Shown here: piece by piece, positions 47,912-57,319 of the stretch | How positions within the stretch are numbered: the stretch's first letter is position 1 | Layout of the letters: each line of letters begins with the position of its first letter | Assembly: GCF_038095555.1 (NCBI RefSeq) | Contig: NZ_CP124591.1 | Coordinates: forward strand, 1,612,001-1,676,000 | Direction: 5' to 3' | Source: Macrococcoides psychrotolerans | GTDB taxonomy: Bacteria; Bacillota; Bacilli; Staphylococcales; Staphylococcaceae | Length of the DNA stretch: 64,000 bases | Notes under the pieces: model-generated | Databases searched by the model: none | Seen by the model: the letters and a program-made list of their open reading frames with translations, nothing else | Told to the model about the DNA's origin: nothing | Program-made: the position numbers and the translations under genes

Positions 47912-48565
47912 TCAAGGTGTACATCTTTGGAATGTCTCTCGTTCAAGCATGGCTAATCGTTGATAAACAACTCTGTACGTACCACATGCATCCAATGGCG
48001 GTGTAAAGTCATTCGTAATTTCACGTAGTCGTTTAAGCATATCCCCTGCACCGTCATGTTCACTTTCAAGCTCATCAATATGTGGTTTTAGCTGAGCGCG
48101 CAACTCTTCTGTGGGATTGTCACTGTATTCGATAATTAATGGGAATACAGTATCATCTTCGTCTTTCGTATGTTCAATGAGTTCATCTCTTAACTTCATC
48201 ACTAAAGTCTTCATTTCAATTAAATGTGGATGACGCTCCCCATGTACTTTCGCCACTTTCGTAATGTACGGCATTAAGTTTCTGAACTCTTCTTCGAGCG
48301 GTTTATGATATTTATTCTGGATATAGTTAATCAAACTTCTGTTATCTAAATATTGTACATCTAATCCTAATCCGTCACTTGATTCGTTGTCTAATTGGTT
48401 AATTTCTTCAAGTAATGTTTCAATCGGCGCGCTCTTTTCATGTATTGCTTCACTCAGCGAAATATCACCTCCGCAACAAAAGTCAATTCGATTTTTTCTG
48501 AATATGTCCGCAGCTTTAGGTAATTGTTTAACGATATCTGATACTTTCATATTTGCTGTAATCAT
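47912..48565 (-). CDS. scdA: Di-iron iron-sulfur cluster repair protein ScdA (YtfE/RIC)
   Basis: 217 aa from ATG 48565; two earlier ATGs lie inside or next to the GGAG site. N-terminal ScdA_N domain with FCCGG (RIDFCCGGDISLSEAI), then a hemerythrin-like di-iron domain with HGERHPHL, HTKDEDDTVFP and SEHDGAGDML histidine/glutamate ligands. RIC proteins repair Fe-S clusters damaged by nitric oxide or peroxide. An NsrR-like operator overlies the promoter. Confidence 0.93.
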   Translation of the reverse strand: MITANMKVSDIVKQLPKAADIFRKNRIDFCCGGDISLSEAIHEKSAPIETLLEEINQLDNESSDGLGLDVQYLDNRSLINYIQNKYHKPLEEEFRNLMPYITKVAKVHGERHPHLIEMKTLVMKLRDELIEHTKDEDDTVFPLIIEYSDNPTEELRAQLKPHIDELESEHDGAGDMLKRLREITNDFTPPLDACGTYRVVYQRLAMLERETFQRCTP

Positions 48566-48600
48566 GATCATCACTCCGGTTTATTATTTAATACACCTTT

Positions 48601-48606
48601 ATTATA
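48601..48606 (-). promoter_or_regulatory. -10 element of scdA
   Basis: TATAAT on the minus strand, 36 bases before the start codon. The matching -35 position (ATTTTA) is weak and lies inside the NsrR-like palindrome. Confidence 0.5.
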
Positions 48607-48613
48607 CACCCTT

Positions 48614-48636
48614 AAGATATATTTAAAATACATCTT
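48614..48636 (-). promoter_or_regulatory. NsrR-like operator upstream of scdA
   Basis: Minus strand: AAGATGTATTT, one base, AAATATATCTT, an 11-1-11 inverted repeat with one mismatch that closely follows the NsrR consensus half-site AANATGCATTT. It overlaps the -35 region, as expected of a repressor site, and ytfE/scdA is a classic NsrR target. Confidence 0.65.
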
Positions 48637-48771
48637 TAAGATTCTTCTTTAATTTGTCACAAAAATCACTTCGTTAGTGATATTTCAATTTAAATAAATA
48701 ACACGATGCAGAAAATAATAATTTCCACATCGTGCGTGTATTAGTAGCATCTCACTACTACTTAATCTCAG

Positions 48772-49497
48772 TTATTTTTCTTCGAGTAACCTTCTTACAA
48801 TGACTTGCTTCGCTGCTTCTTCACGTGTATTATCCAGCTTGATTTCAGGGAACTGCATATTTTTACGTTCACATGCTGTGCGCAATAAATAATCAGTAAT
48901 TTCGTGGTTCTTCGGTAATATTGGTCCGTGCAGATACGTCCCTAATAGATTCTTATAATGGAGACCCTCTTCTTTATCTTCATCGTTGTTTCCAAATCCA
49001 CTGACGACATGTCCTAGTGTTCCATAATTATGATATGTTCTGCCGCCATGATTCTCAAATCCTACAATCTGTCCGAATGTTTCAGACTCAATAACAATAT
49101 CGCCTACTAAACGTTCTGGTTTAGATTCTGTATAGAAATCTAATATATTCAGTCCACGTAATTCCTGGCCGTCCGGTGTGATATACTTCTCACCAAGGAA
49201 CTGATATCCCCCACATATCGTAAGTGCGGGCATACCATCTTCTATCGCTGCTTTAAAGTCATCTTTCACACGGAATAGATCATCCGTTGCAATTTTCTGT
49301 TCGCGGTCACTTCCGCCACCAATAAATAGTAGATCTGCATCGCTGATCTTAATTCCTGCTGTCGTATTAATATCCGTGACATTTACATCAATACCATACC
49401 ACGCTGCACGTTTTTTAAGTGCAATAATATTTCCGATATCGCCATATAAATTGAGTTTATCCGGCATAAAATGAAATATTTCTATCGCTTTACTCAT
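48772..49497 (-). CDS. gatD: Lipid II isoglutaminyl synthase, glutaminase subunit GatD
   Basis: 241 aa class I glutamine amidotransferase-like subunit with nucleophile C95 in ALTICGGYQFLG and a catalytic histidine in TYLHGPILPKN. With MurT it converts D-iGlu of lipid II to D-iGln, needed for cross-linking in staphylococci. The ATG overlaps the murT stop by one base, so the subunits are translationally coupled. Confidence 0.94.
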   Translation of the reverse strand: MSKAIEIFHFMPDKLNLYGDIGNIIALKKRAAWYGIDVNVTDINTTAGIKISDADLLFIGGGSDREQKIATDDLFRVKDDFKAAIEDGMPALTICGGYQFLGEKYITPDGQELRGLNILDFYTESKPERLVGDIVIESETFGQIVGFENHGGRTYHNYGTLGHVVSGFGNNDEDKEEGLHYKNLLGTYLHGPILPKNHEITDYLLRTACERKNMQFPEIKLDNTREEAAKQVIVRRLLEEK

Positions 49498-50810
49498 TAT
49501 TTATGCCCTCCTTCAAAGTATGCTGTAAGTGTCTGATGCATCGGTTCTAAAGAGGTATAGTTCGGAATACATACTGTATACTCTGGGCGTTCAAGTATTG
49601 TCTTTGTTGCGCGTCTAATATCTTGATCGACTTCAATCTGTGCATCCACTTCTGCATATTTCAGTCTTAATGCAATTTCTTCAGCACGGTTTCCTGTACA
49701 CATAATATAAGGAATGTCTTGACGCGCAAGCTTCTCGAAATCTGCATCCCAGATCCATGATATATCTCTGCCATCTGCACCATTGTCATTTAAGCTGATA
49801 ATGTAACTTTTAGCGCCTTCTATCTTCTCACCTACAGAAAGGCTGGCATTAAGTCCTGCCGGATTCTTCGCTAGATTGATAATTGCAGATTTACTCCCTG
49901 TATTAAAGCGCTGCATACGACCATTGTCAGATTGATATGTGCTAAATCCTTTATCAATCGACTCATCATTTAATCCTAGTTCACGCAGCACACTGTATGC
50001 TGCAATAATATTGAATACATTAAAGTCTCCGGCAATCTGCATATTAAATGTATAGCTGTTAATGACAGGATTTAAAAATGGATTCTCATTCAATGATTCT
50101 ACTTCATATTTCGGTTGTTCACGTTTAAAACCACATGAACAATGATAGTGTCCGATCTGGTTGTAATGAATCCAGTCGTATATCAGCATCTTTCCGCAGT
50201 TCGGGCAGTACTTACTTTCGATCATAGAACTTTCTTCAAATGTATGGGCATGACTCTTCATGCCATAATATACAACGTCGTCACTCGCAATCTTTAACCG
50301 TGATACAAATGGATCATCTGCATTGAGTATCAGTTCAATGCCTTTACCTTTAATATTGTCAGCAATACGATCTACTAATATATCAATCTCACCGAAACGA
50401 TCCATCTGATCGCGGAAGAAGTTTGTGAACACCATCTTCGTCGGCGTCATTTCATTTAAGACGCGTGGAATAGAACCTTCATCAATTTCTATTATTGCTA
50501 ACTTCGTATCTTTAGAAGACTGTACGATAAAGCTCGACGTGATACCTGCTGCCATATTGGCACCTTCTGTATTATGTATAATGCGTATACCATTCGTCTT
50601 TAGCGTATGCCCAATCAGATTACTCGTCGTCGTCTTACCATTCGTACCTGAAATGAACACAACTTCATCAACTTGTGCACTTAATTTTCTTAATATATCT
50701 GAGTCAATTTTACGTGCGACTTGACCAGGTAAATCCGTACCACGCTTCCCCGCCATGATACTTAATTTCCTTGCGACTTTCGCAACATTTATAGCAGCAA
50801 ATTTTTTCAT
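49497..50810 (-). CDS. murT: Lipid II isoglutaminyl synthase, Mur ligase-like subunit MurT
   Basis: 437 aa from ATG 50810 after AAGGAGGTACG; this gives the same length as the S. aureus protein. Mur ligase motifs: ATP-binding FISGTNGKTTTSNLIGH, central-domain residues (TEGANMAAGI), an inserted Cys4 zinc ribbon (CPNCGKM...CSCG), and a C-terminal DUF1727-type domain. It activates the D-iGlu carboxylate with ATP and receives ammonia from GatD. Confidence 0.94.
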   Translation of the reverse strand: MKKFAAINVAKVARKLSIMAGKRGTDLPGQVARKIDSDILRKLSAQVDEVVFISGTNGKTTTSNLIGHTLKTNGIRIIHNTEGANMAAGITSSFIVQSSKDTKLAIIEIDEGSIPRVLNEMTPTKMVFTNFFRDQMDRFGEIDILVDRIADNIKGKGIELILNADDPFVSRLKIASDDVVYYGMKSHAHTFEESSMIESKYCPNCGKMLIYDWIHYNQIGHYHCSCGFKREQPKYEVESLNENPFLNPVINSYTFNMQIAGDFNVFNIIAAYSVLRELGLNDESIDKGFSTYQSDNGRMQRFNTGSKSAIINLAKNPAGLNASLSVGEKIEGAKSYIISLNDNGADGRDISWIWDADFEKLARQDIPYIMCTGNRAEEIALRLKYAEVDAQIEVDQDIRRATKTILERPEYTVCIPNYTSLEPMHQTLTAYFEGGHK

Positions 50811-50880
50811 ACGTACCTCCTTATTCAACACTTTATTATATCATCATACAAATTATTCGCATATCAATTTACATTTGTAT

Positions 50881-50895
50881 TTATAATTATTAATG
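50881..50895. promoter_or_regulatory. Possible distal Per box of ftnA
   Basis: TTATAATTATTAATG: a perfect first half of the Per box and a partial second half, 70-85 bases upstream of ftnA. Confidence 0.4.
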
Positions 50896-50931
50896 TTATA
50901 CCATATTATTATATTTACCATTTAAACTATA

Positions 50932-50946
50932 TTATAATAACTGTAA
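50932..50946 (+). promoter_or_regulatory. Per-box-like operator of ftnA
   Basis: TTATAATAACTGTAA against the Per box TTATAATNATTATAA: first half exact, second half five of seven. It overlaps a TATAAT -10, 20 bases before the start codon. PerR control of ftnA is known in S. aureus. Confidence 0.55.
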
Positions 50947-50966
50947 CAACTAAAGGAGGTCATACT

Positions 50967-51467
50967 ATGTTATCTCAAACATTAACAGATGCTTTAAACA
51001 AACAGATGAACGAAGAATTCCAGGCTGCACATGCTTATATGGCAATGGCTGCATACTGTGCTAAAGAAAGTTATGATGGATTTGCCAACTTCTATGAACA
51101 ACAAGCTGAAGAAGAGCGTTTCCATGGAACTAAGATTTATAACTATTTAAACGACCGTGATCAGCATGCCATCTTCTCAGAAATCAAAGCACCAAAGAAT
51201 GACTTTGCTACAATTCTTGATACCTTTGAGGCAGGGCTTGTACAAGAGCAGCAAGTGACAAAGAATTTCTATAACCTAGCTGAGCTCGCAAAAAATGATA
51301 ATGAGTATGCAACAATTTCATTCTTAAACTGGTTCTTAGATGAGCAAGTTGAAGAAGAAGCGATGTTCAAGAAGCATATTGACTATATTCGTCGTATTAA
51401 AGATGATGCAAATGCACTTTATCTATATGAGAAGGAACTTGGTAAACGAGAATTTCAGGCTGAATAA
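50967..51467 (+). CDS. ftnA: Bacterial non-heme ferritin FtnA
   Basis: 166 aa four-helix ferritin. Ferroxidase ligands are visible in NEEFQAAHAYMAMAAYC, EQQAEEERFHGTKIYNYL and FLDEQVEEEAMFKKHI. Stores iron as a 24-mer cage. ATG follows AAAGGAGG. Monocistronic with its own terminator and upstream Per-box-like sites. Confidence 0.95.
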   Translation: MLSQTLTDALNKQMNEEFQAAHAYMAMAAYCAKESYDGFANFYEQQAEEERFHGTKIYNYLNDRDQHAIFSEIKAPKNDFATILDTFEAGLVQEQQVTKNFYNLAELAKNDNEYATISFLNWFLDEQVEEEAMFKKHIDYIRRIKDDANALYLYEKELGKREFQAE

Positions 51468-51487
51468 TATAACGACCAGTAAACAAC

Positions 51488-51537
51488 AAAATGCACCCCA
51501 AACGTTAGATTTTAGATCTGACTTTTGGGGTGCATTT
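51488..51537. terminator. Bidirectional terminator
   Basis: AAATGCACCCCAAA pairs with TTTTGGGGTGCATTT with an inner AGAT/ATCT stem, between convergent ftnA and the YkvI-like gene. Confidence 0.87.
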
Positions 51538-51545
51538 CAGGCTTA

Positions 51546-52628
51546 TTAAACCTGCTGCTTATTCTTGTTACTCATCCTTAATTTCAGCGGAGCAAGCATT
51601 ATGATGATAATCAATAAATAGTTCATGTTGCCGAGTATCGGATATACTTTATTCACAAGTTTCGTAAATCCTACGAAACTTAATCCGAAACCTGTAAGTG
51701 TTGCTAATATATAGAATACTCTAAACTTCACAGTGCCTACTGTCGTAAAGCGAGCTGAGAAAGCATAGAACATGCTAAGAGCCGTGTTAAAGATCATCGT
51801 AAACACGATAACCGACATTGCAATACCGAGTATTGGTGAGATTTCATTTACAATACCGAGCATCGGTAATGGTAAGTCTTTAACAGTTTCGATTTTAGAG
51901 AATATTGCAAGATGACTAAGTATAATCAGTAAACCTAATACAAGTCCTCCGACTAACCCTCCAAGTGCAGCGGCACGTTTATTGCCTTCAGAACCCCCGA
52001 TAACAATTGCCATTGCAGCACCCAGTCCTATGTTCATCGATACGTAGTTCACACCTGCAATAATCCAATGTGGGAATGGTGAAGTTACCGTATTTGAAAT
52101 ATAATCTAGTTCTGCATGGGGTGTGTCTAATGTCACGATACAATAAATCGAAATAATAACAATCATAATAACTAGAAATGGTGTAATGTTACCGATAACC
52201 TTTACGATATGGTCAATTTTAAGCATTCCGGCGATAATTACGACTAATGCCATTAATGCTGTTCCATAAGCTGTCGGTATGCCAAATTGCTGTTCTAAGT
52301 TAGAACCAGCACCGGCAAGCATCACAACACCGAAACTAAATAACGTAATAATCAGTACAACATCTATTATCCAAGCTAACACTTTTCCGATTCCAGGATA
52401 ATCTGTCAATCTTTGAATCACAATTTGATGGTCATCTGCTTCTGTCTTGCTACCTGCCCAGACGAGAATCATCCCGATGTACGCGAATAATATGGTTGAT
52501 ACAATCGCACCGAATATCCCCATTGCTCCAAAGCTTGTAAAGTACTGCAGTATCTCTTGTCCTGATGCAAATCCAGCGCCTACAATAACACCAACAAAGG
52601 CACTACTGATTAAAAAAATCTTCTTCAT
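51546..52628 (-). CDS. YkvI-like membrane transporter
   Basis: 360 aa with about ten hydrophobic spans. The N-terminal GVIVGAGFASGQEILQYFTSFG is the signature of the YkvI family, distant relatives of LeuT-fold amino-acid transporters. Start after GGGAGG. No substrate evidence; stands alone between two terminators or promoters. Confidence 0.82.
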   Translation of the reverse strand: MKKIFLISSAFVGVIVGAGFASGQEILQYFTSFGAMGIFGAIVSTILFAYIGMILVWAGSKTEADDHQIVIQRLTDYPGIGKVLAWIIDVVLIITLFSFGVVMLAGAGSNLEQQFGIPTAYGTALMALVVIIAGMLKIDHIVKVIGNITPFLVIMIVIISIYCIVTLDTPHAELDYISNTVTSPFPHWIIAGVNYVSMNIGLGAAMAIVIGGSEGNKRAAALGGLVGGLVLGLLIILSHLAIFSKIETVKDLPLPMLGIVNEISPILGIAMSVIVFTMIFNTALSMFYAFSARFTTVGTVKFRVFYILATLTGFGLSFVGFTKLVNKVYPILGNMNYLLIIIIMLAPLKLRMSNKNKQQV

Positions 52629-52781
52629 AATATCCTCCCAGTTTATTCACAAGTCAAATGATTACAGATTCCAGCAGAAATCATGTAATATTACTTTCAT
52701 ATCCATTAATCTATTCCCTTTTTTTATAAAGATAACTCTTTATTCTCTGAATAAATAAAATATAAGTTCAAAGGAGTATAC

Positions 52782-53675
52782 ATGAATTCTTTTATTGCAT
52801 TAGATTTCGAGACTGCAAACCATAATGCTGCATCAATTTGTAGTGTTGGTATGGTAAAAGTTATAGATAATATGATGACAGAAACTTTCTATACGCTCGT
52901 AAATCCCGAAACAAACTTTAATACTTCAAATATAAACGTCCATAATATAAAACCTGAAGATGTTGCTACATCACCTACATTTGAAACCGTCTATCCTCAC
53001 ATGCTGTCATTCATCGGAGACTTACCAGTCGTGTGTCACTTTGCACAGTTTGATATGAAAGTCCTCCATGCATCGATCAAACGTTATCACTTTGAAATGC
53101 CGACGCTACCCTACTTCTGTTCTTGCATTATGGCGAGAGATACGATTACAAACCACAGCTACAGCTTAAAAAATATGATGGCCTATTATAACCTGAATTT
53201 CCACGGTCATCATCACGCATTAAACGATGCAAAAGCATGTGCCATGATTACAGTGCGATTGTTGAAGAATTATGAGTCACTCAATCAATATTTAACTTAT
53301 AAGCGACGCAAGAAATACATTAGCAACGTGTCGCTTACGTCAAAGCGTGCACAAATGTCACGTTATCAGACAGATTTAAATCATATCACGCCTGATACAT
53401 CTAAAGTAAATAAAGATCATCTCTTCTATAGCAAGCGCATCGCAATAACAGGTACACTGCACAAGAAACGTAAAGACATCGTACAGTATATCGTGAATAA
53501 CGGCGGTATATATACAGAAGAAATAGATACAATAGATATCTTTATTATGGGTAAATCTAAGCAAGGGGTTTCAAAAAAAGAGGGCATCGTACGTAATAAA
53601 ATTGCGCTCGGTAAAGAAATTATGCTCATCGATGATGATAAACTGAAAAGCTTAATTGCCTTTTATGACATATAA
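52782..53675 (+). CDS. DEDDh 3'-5' exonuclease with C-terminal BRCT domain
   Basis: 297 aa. Exonuclease motifs: FIALDFETAN (Exo I), VCHFAQFDMKVL (Exo II) and HHALNDAKACAMI (Exo III with His-Asp), as in PolC/DnaQ proofreading domains, then about 90 residues matching BRCT (RIAITGTLHKKRKDIVQYIV, DIFIMGKSKQGVSKK...). Such stand-alone exonuclease-BRCT proteins are thought to act in DNA repair. Start after AAAGGAG. Confidence 0.88.
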   Translation: MNSFIALDFETANHNAASICSVGMVKVIDNMMTETFYTLVNPETNFNTSNINVHNIKPEDVATSPTFETVYPHMLSFIGDLPVVCHFAQFDMKVLHASIKRYHFEMPTLPYFCSCIMARDTITNHSYSLKNMMAYYNLNFHGHHHALNDAKACAMITVRLLKNYESLNQYLTYKRRKKYISNVSLTSKRAQMSRYQTDLNHITPDTSKVNKDHLFYSKRIAITGTLHKKRKDIVQYIVNNGGIYTEEIDTIDIFIMGKSKQGVSKKEGIVRNKIALGKEIMLIDDDKLKSLIAFYDI

Positions 53676-53707
53676 AAAGTAGCATTCATGTTCGAATGCT
53701 ACTTTTT
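53674..53707. terminator. Bidirectional terminator
   Basis: AAAAAGTAGCATTC and GAATGCTACTTTTT arms, overlapping the stop codon of the small minus-strand gene. Confidence 0.88.
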
Positions 53708-53905
53708 CGTTGTTTCTTTAATTGATTTCTTAATACTCTGCTTCGTTACAGGACGCTCTAATTTGTGGTCGACCCAGAATAAAAATACCGCTACAGCAAT
53801 AATGCCGAGTAACGGTAATATATCAAAACCACTTTCAATGACATGCATCACATACATCACGATAAGCAGTGCGGTTATTCCAACAATCGCAAATTTGAAT
53901 TTCAT
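53699..53905 (-). CDS. 68-aa two-span membrane protein
   Basis: Two hydrophobic segments (about 4-22 and 27-45) followed by a basic tail (VDHKLERPVTKQSIKKSIKE). ATG follows ATGAGGAAC. It is 15 bases downstream of dinB on the same strand, so probably co-transcribed. No family recognised with confidence. Confidence 0.7.
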   Translation of the reverse strand: MKFKFAIVGITALLIVMYVMHVIESGFDILPLLGIIAVAVFLFWVDHKLERPVTKQSIKKSIKETTKK

Positions 53906-53920
53906 AATTGTTCCTCATTT

Positions 53921-54985
53921 CTAGAGAAAATCATATATCGTTAGATTTTCGTACACTTTATTTTTTATATTCCCTACCTGAACCCCGACTAAACGGATTT
54001 CTTCATTTTCTAGCTTTAAATCTGTATAGAGCAAAACAGCTGTTGCATATATCTTATCTGCCTGATCAGTAAAATCGAGCAGCTTCGTCTGCTTCGTATG
54101 GCTTTCAAAGTCGCTTGTCTTAATCTTTACCGTTATCGTATCAGTCACTTTATTCATGCTTTGAAGCTTCGCTGCGACTTTCTCCGTCTGCTCATTCATT
54201 ACGCGTAAAATATAGGATTCATCATTCTTATCATGCGCAAATGTTGTCTCCTTACCGATTGACTTGCGTTCACGTTCGACCTCGATAATGTCAGTGCCAA
54301 TACCACGTGCTTTGTTATACAAGCTTGACCCTTTCTTGCCGAACTGTTCAATAAGTTCAATCTCGGATAACTGACGTAAGTCTTTGCCAGTTGCTATCTT
54401 TAACTTATGCATCTTCTGTTCAGTCACTTTACCGACACCCGGAAACTCACCAATCGGCAACGCATCTAATATTTGCTGCACATTATTATAATGGATGACG
54501 GTTAATCCGTTCGGCTTATTCATACCGGAAGCGATTTTAGCCAGAAACTTATTATAAGAAACACCCGCACTGCACGTCAAATGTGTTGCCTCATATACAT
54601 CACGTTTAATAGACGCGGCAATTTGGCTGGCACCAAGATCCGGACGTACGAGATGCGTGATATCGAGGTATGCCTCATCTAACGATAACGGCTGCACAAT
54701 ATCCGTGTAACTCTTGAAGACATTCATAATTTGCTGTGACACAGACTTGTACACATCAAACCGAGGACTCACATAATAACCATCTGGGCATAACTGATAT
54801 GCGCGAGACGTCGGCATCGCGCTATGCACACCAAACTTCCTCGCCTCATAACTCGCTGTCGCCACAACGCCACGATTACGACTCTTACCACCAACGATAA
54901 CAGGCTTACCTTTAAGTTCAGGATTATCCCGCTGTTCCACCTGCGCATAGAACGCATCCATATCGATGTGAATGATTCTTTTCAT
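53921..54985 (-). CDS. dinB: DNA polymerase IV (Y-family)
   Basis: 354 aa from ATG 54985 (MKRIIHIDMDAFYAQVE), after AAGAAGTGATA; the frame is open to 55006 beyond this site. Catalytic acidic residues are in HIDMDAFY and LSLDEAYLD; the thumb HhH (LPIGEFPGVGKVTEQKMHKL) and little-finger domains follow. Performs error-prone bypass of lesions. I see no clear LexA-type operator in front. Confidence 0.95.
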   Translation of the reverse strand: MKRIIHIDMDAFYAQVEQRDNPELKGKPVIVGGKSRNRGVVATASYEARKFGVHSAMPTSRAYQLCPDGYYVSPRFDVYKSVSQQIMNVFKSYTDIVQPLSLDEAYLDITHLVRPDLGASQIAASIKRDVYEATHLTCSAGVSYNKFLAKIASGMNKPNGLTVIHYNNVQQILDALPIGEFPGVGKVTEQKMHKLKIATGKDLRQLSEIELIEQFGKKGSSLYNKARGIGTDIIEVERERKSIGKETTFAHDKNDESYILRVMNEQTEKVAAKLQSMNKVTDTITVKIKTSDFESHTKQTKLLDFTDQADKIYATAVLLYTDLKLENEEIRLVGVQVGNIKNKVYENLTIYDFL

Positions 54986-55120
54986 AATATCACTTCTTTT
55001 ATTCAATAAATTCGGTACATCATGTTTCTTGATTTTGCAAGCAGATTTATATAGGGAATGTTAAAACCCCTTATATTTGCTCTACTGCATTGTTTATCAG
55101 TAATAACTCTACTCTTCTCG

Positions 55121-55822
55121 TTATATAAGCTTACCTGCTGACTCGTCCACAATTATTGTAACATTCGGATGTCGTTGTAATATAGATGCAGGCACCTGTT
55201 CTGTCACACTGCCATGTACCGTATTATAAATTGCCTCTGCTTTACTTTCACCATATGCAAGTAAAACGATACGCTTTGCAGCCATAATATTAGCAATCCC
55301 CATAGAAATTGCTTCTGTTGGCACTTCATCTATCGTGTCGAAGAAGCGCGCATTCGCCTCAATCGTAGAAGGTGCAAGCTTTACGAGTTGTGTCGTAGAT
55401 TCAAAACTCGTACCAGGTTCATTGAAACCGATATGGCCATTAGATCCGATACCAAGTATTTGAAAGTCAATCGGATGACACGTAAGAATATCATCATAAC
55501 GGCTTATCTCTTCATCAATATTACTTGCTAATCCGTTCGGTAGAAATGATGCTTTAAGCTTTTTATATTTAAACAGTTGTTCATTCATAAAATAAGCATA
55601 AGACTGTTTATTCTCACGACTTAATCCTACATACTCATCCAGGTTTACAGAAGTAACATCCGTCAAATCAATATCGCTATGAATCACTTCTTCATAAAAC
55701 GAAATCGGTGTCGAACCTGTTGCGAGACCTATCGTTTTCGCACCACTTTCTATGGATGCTTTAAATAATTCGAACGCTTTTTTTCCACCCATTTGTGGAT
55801 TAACAACTTTTATAATCTCCAT
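55121..55822 (-). CDS. nagB: Glucosamine-6-phosphate deaminase
   Basis: 233 aa, normal for the short Gram-positive NagB. Motifs: GLATGSTPISFYEE, SVNLDEYVGLS (catalytic Asp), QILGIGSNGHIGFNEPG (catalytic His/Glu region) and AKRIVLLAYG. Converts glucosamine-6-phosphate to fructose-6-phosphate and ammonia, linking amino-sugar use to glycolysis and opposing cell-wall precursor supply. Starts after GGAAGAGG. Confidence 0.95.
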   Translation of the reverse strand: MEIIKVVNPQMGGKKAFELFKASIESGAKTIGLATGSTPISFYEEVIHSDIDLTDVTSVNLDEYVGLSRENKQSYAYFMNEQLFKYKKLKASFLPNGLASNIDEEISRYDDILTCHPIDFQILGIGSNGHIGFNEPGTSFESTTQLVKLAPSTIEANARFFDTIDEVPTEAISMGIANIMAAKRIVLLAYGESKAEAIYNTVHGSVTEQVPASILQRHPNVTIIVDESAGKLI

Positions 55823-55954
55823 TTGTATACCTCTTCCAATATCATAATAAAGTTAGAAAATATTTACATACGCTACTAGTGTATACAATTTTCAATATAA
55901 TAGCTATGTTATTCAATATAAAAACGTATAGCCTGGATGACTATACGTTTCAAT

Positions 55955-57319
55955 TTATTTCGTTAATTTCACAACACATTCAACATGCGGTGTCTGCGGG
56001 AATAAGTCCACTGGTTTTACGTATTCTAATTTATAACCTGCATCTGCAAACTTACGGCAGTCACGTGCACATGTTCCTGGATTGCAGCTGACATAGACGA
56101 TTGTTTTAGGGCTTTGTGTAATTAATGTCTGAATGAAGTCGTCATCTAACCCTTTACGTGGTGGATCGACAACTGCGACATCAAAATTCACGCCTTGTTC
56201 GCTCCACTTCGGTAAGATTTCGTCTGCTGAACCTGTTTCAAAGTGAACATTATCAATACCATTCATCTTCGCGTTCTGCTTCGCCATCTTAATCGATTCA
56301 TGCACAATTTCCATCGCATAGACTTGTTCTGCATGCTGTGCGAGTGCGAGCGAGATTGTTCCGATACCACAATATGCATCGAGTACCGTTTCATGTCCTT
56401 TTAAGTTTGCCGCTTCAAGGGCAAGGTTATATAATGCTTCTGCTTGTGGTGTATTCACCTGGAAGAATGAGTTCGGTGATACTCTGAATTCTAGTCCTAA
56501 CATCTTATCTGTATAATACGGCGTTCCGTGTAATACTGTATTGTTACGTCCAAGAATTACGTTACCTTCTTGATTGTTGAAGTTTAATACAACGCTTTCA
56601 ACGTTATCGATTGTGTTCACGATATCATGTGTAATCGATTCAATGTTTTGCAGACGTTTTTTATTCGTTACTAATATGATCATTAATTGACCTGTATAAT
56701 GACCTCGTTTCACGACGATATGGCGGATTTCTCCGTTATGGTTGCGCTCGTTATAAGGTACGATATCGTATTTGCGCAGAATATCTCTTACTTTCACAAT
56801 CGCTTCATCGATTGCTTTATGCTGAATATAGAAATTCTCTACAGGGACGAGCTGATGACTGTTCTTTCTGAAGAATCCAGTTTCAACATTGCCGTTTACT
56901 GAACGTACTGGGATTTGCGCTTTATTACGGTATTCGTATGGGTAATCCATTCCGACTGTTTCCCATACTTTTACTTTTTTAAATTTCCCTAATCGTATAA
57001 ATGCACTTTCAACGAGATGCTGCTTAAACTTAAGCTGTGCATCATATGACATGTGCTGCAGCGTCATCGTACCTACTTGTCTACCGATAATATCTTTCTC
57101 TTCAACACGGTCAGTGCTTTTTGTTAATACATTCTCAAGTCTTGCAAATCCAAATGTTTTACCGACTTTCATAACTTTGATCGAAACTTCTTCGCCAGGT
57201 AATGCCCCTTCAACGAAGAACGGATAATCGTCAATCTTTACAACGCCCGCACCTTCATGTGTTAAATCTACGACTGTTCCAGTAAGTATTTCATTCTTGT
57301 TAAATTTAATTTGTTTCAT
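55955..57319 (-). CDS. rlmD: TrmA/RumA-family rRNA uracil-5 methyltransferase without iron-sulfur ligands
   Basis: 454 aa: TRAM domain (about 7-63) and methyltransferase domain with DAYCGIGTISLALA, VAVVDPPRKGL and catalytic cysteine in YVSCNPGTCARD. Where the paralogue at 32737 has CxxC cluster ligands, this one reads GRQVGTMTLQHM, so the [4Fe-4S] cluster should be absent. In S. aureus the homologue stands near dgkB, as here. Target uridine in 23S rRNA is not deducible. Confidence 0.9.
   Translation of the reverse strand: MKQIKFNKNEILTGTVVDLTHEGAGVVKIDDYPFFVEGALPGEEVSIKVMKVGKTFGFARLENVLTKSTDRVEEKDIIGRQVGTMTLQHMSYDAQLKFKQHLVESAFIRLGKFKKVKVWETVGMDYPYEYRNKAQIPVRSVNGNVETGFFRKNSHQLVPVENFYIQHKAIDEAIVKVRDILRKYDIVPYNERNHNGEIRHIVVKRGHYTGQLMIILVTNKKRLQNIESITHDIVNTIDNVESVVLNFNNQEGNVILGRNNTVLHGTPYYTDKMLGLEFRVSPNSFFQVNTPQAEALYNLALEAANLKGHETVLDAYCGIGTISLALAQHAEQVYAMEIVHESIKMAKQNAKMNGIDNVHFETGSADEILPKWSEQGVNFDVAVVDPPRKGLDDDFIQTLITQSPKTIVYVSCNPGTCARDCRKFADAGYKLEYVKPVDLFPQTPHVECVVKLTK

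Noticed and set aside
47534..47963. Three overlapping repeat proteins of 90-123 residues
   Set aside because: All are translations of the 41-bp DNA repeat in three frames (41 is not a multiple of 3), so the repeats are not a coding feature.
54986..55120. SOS (LexA) box before dinB
   Set aside because: I found no GAACN4GTTC-type sequence in the upstream region.
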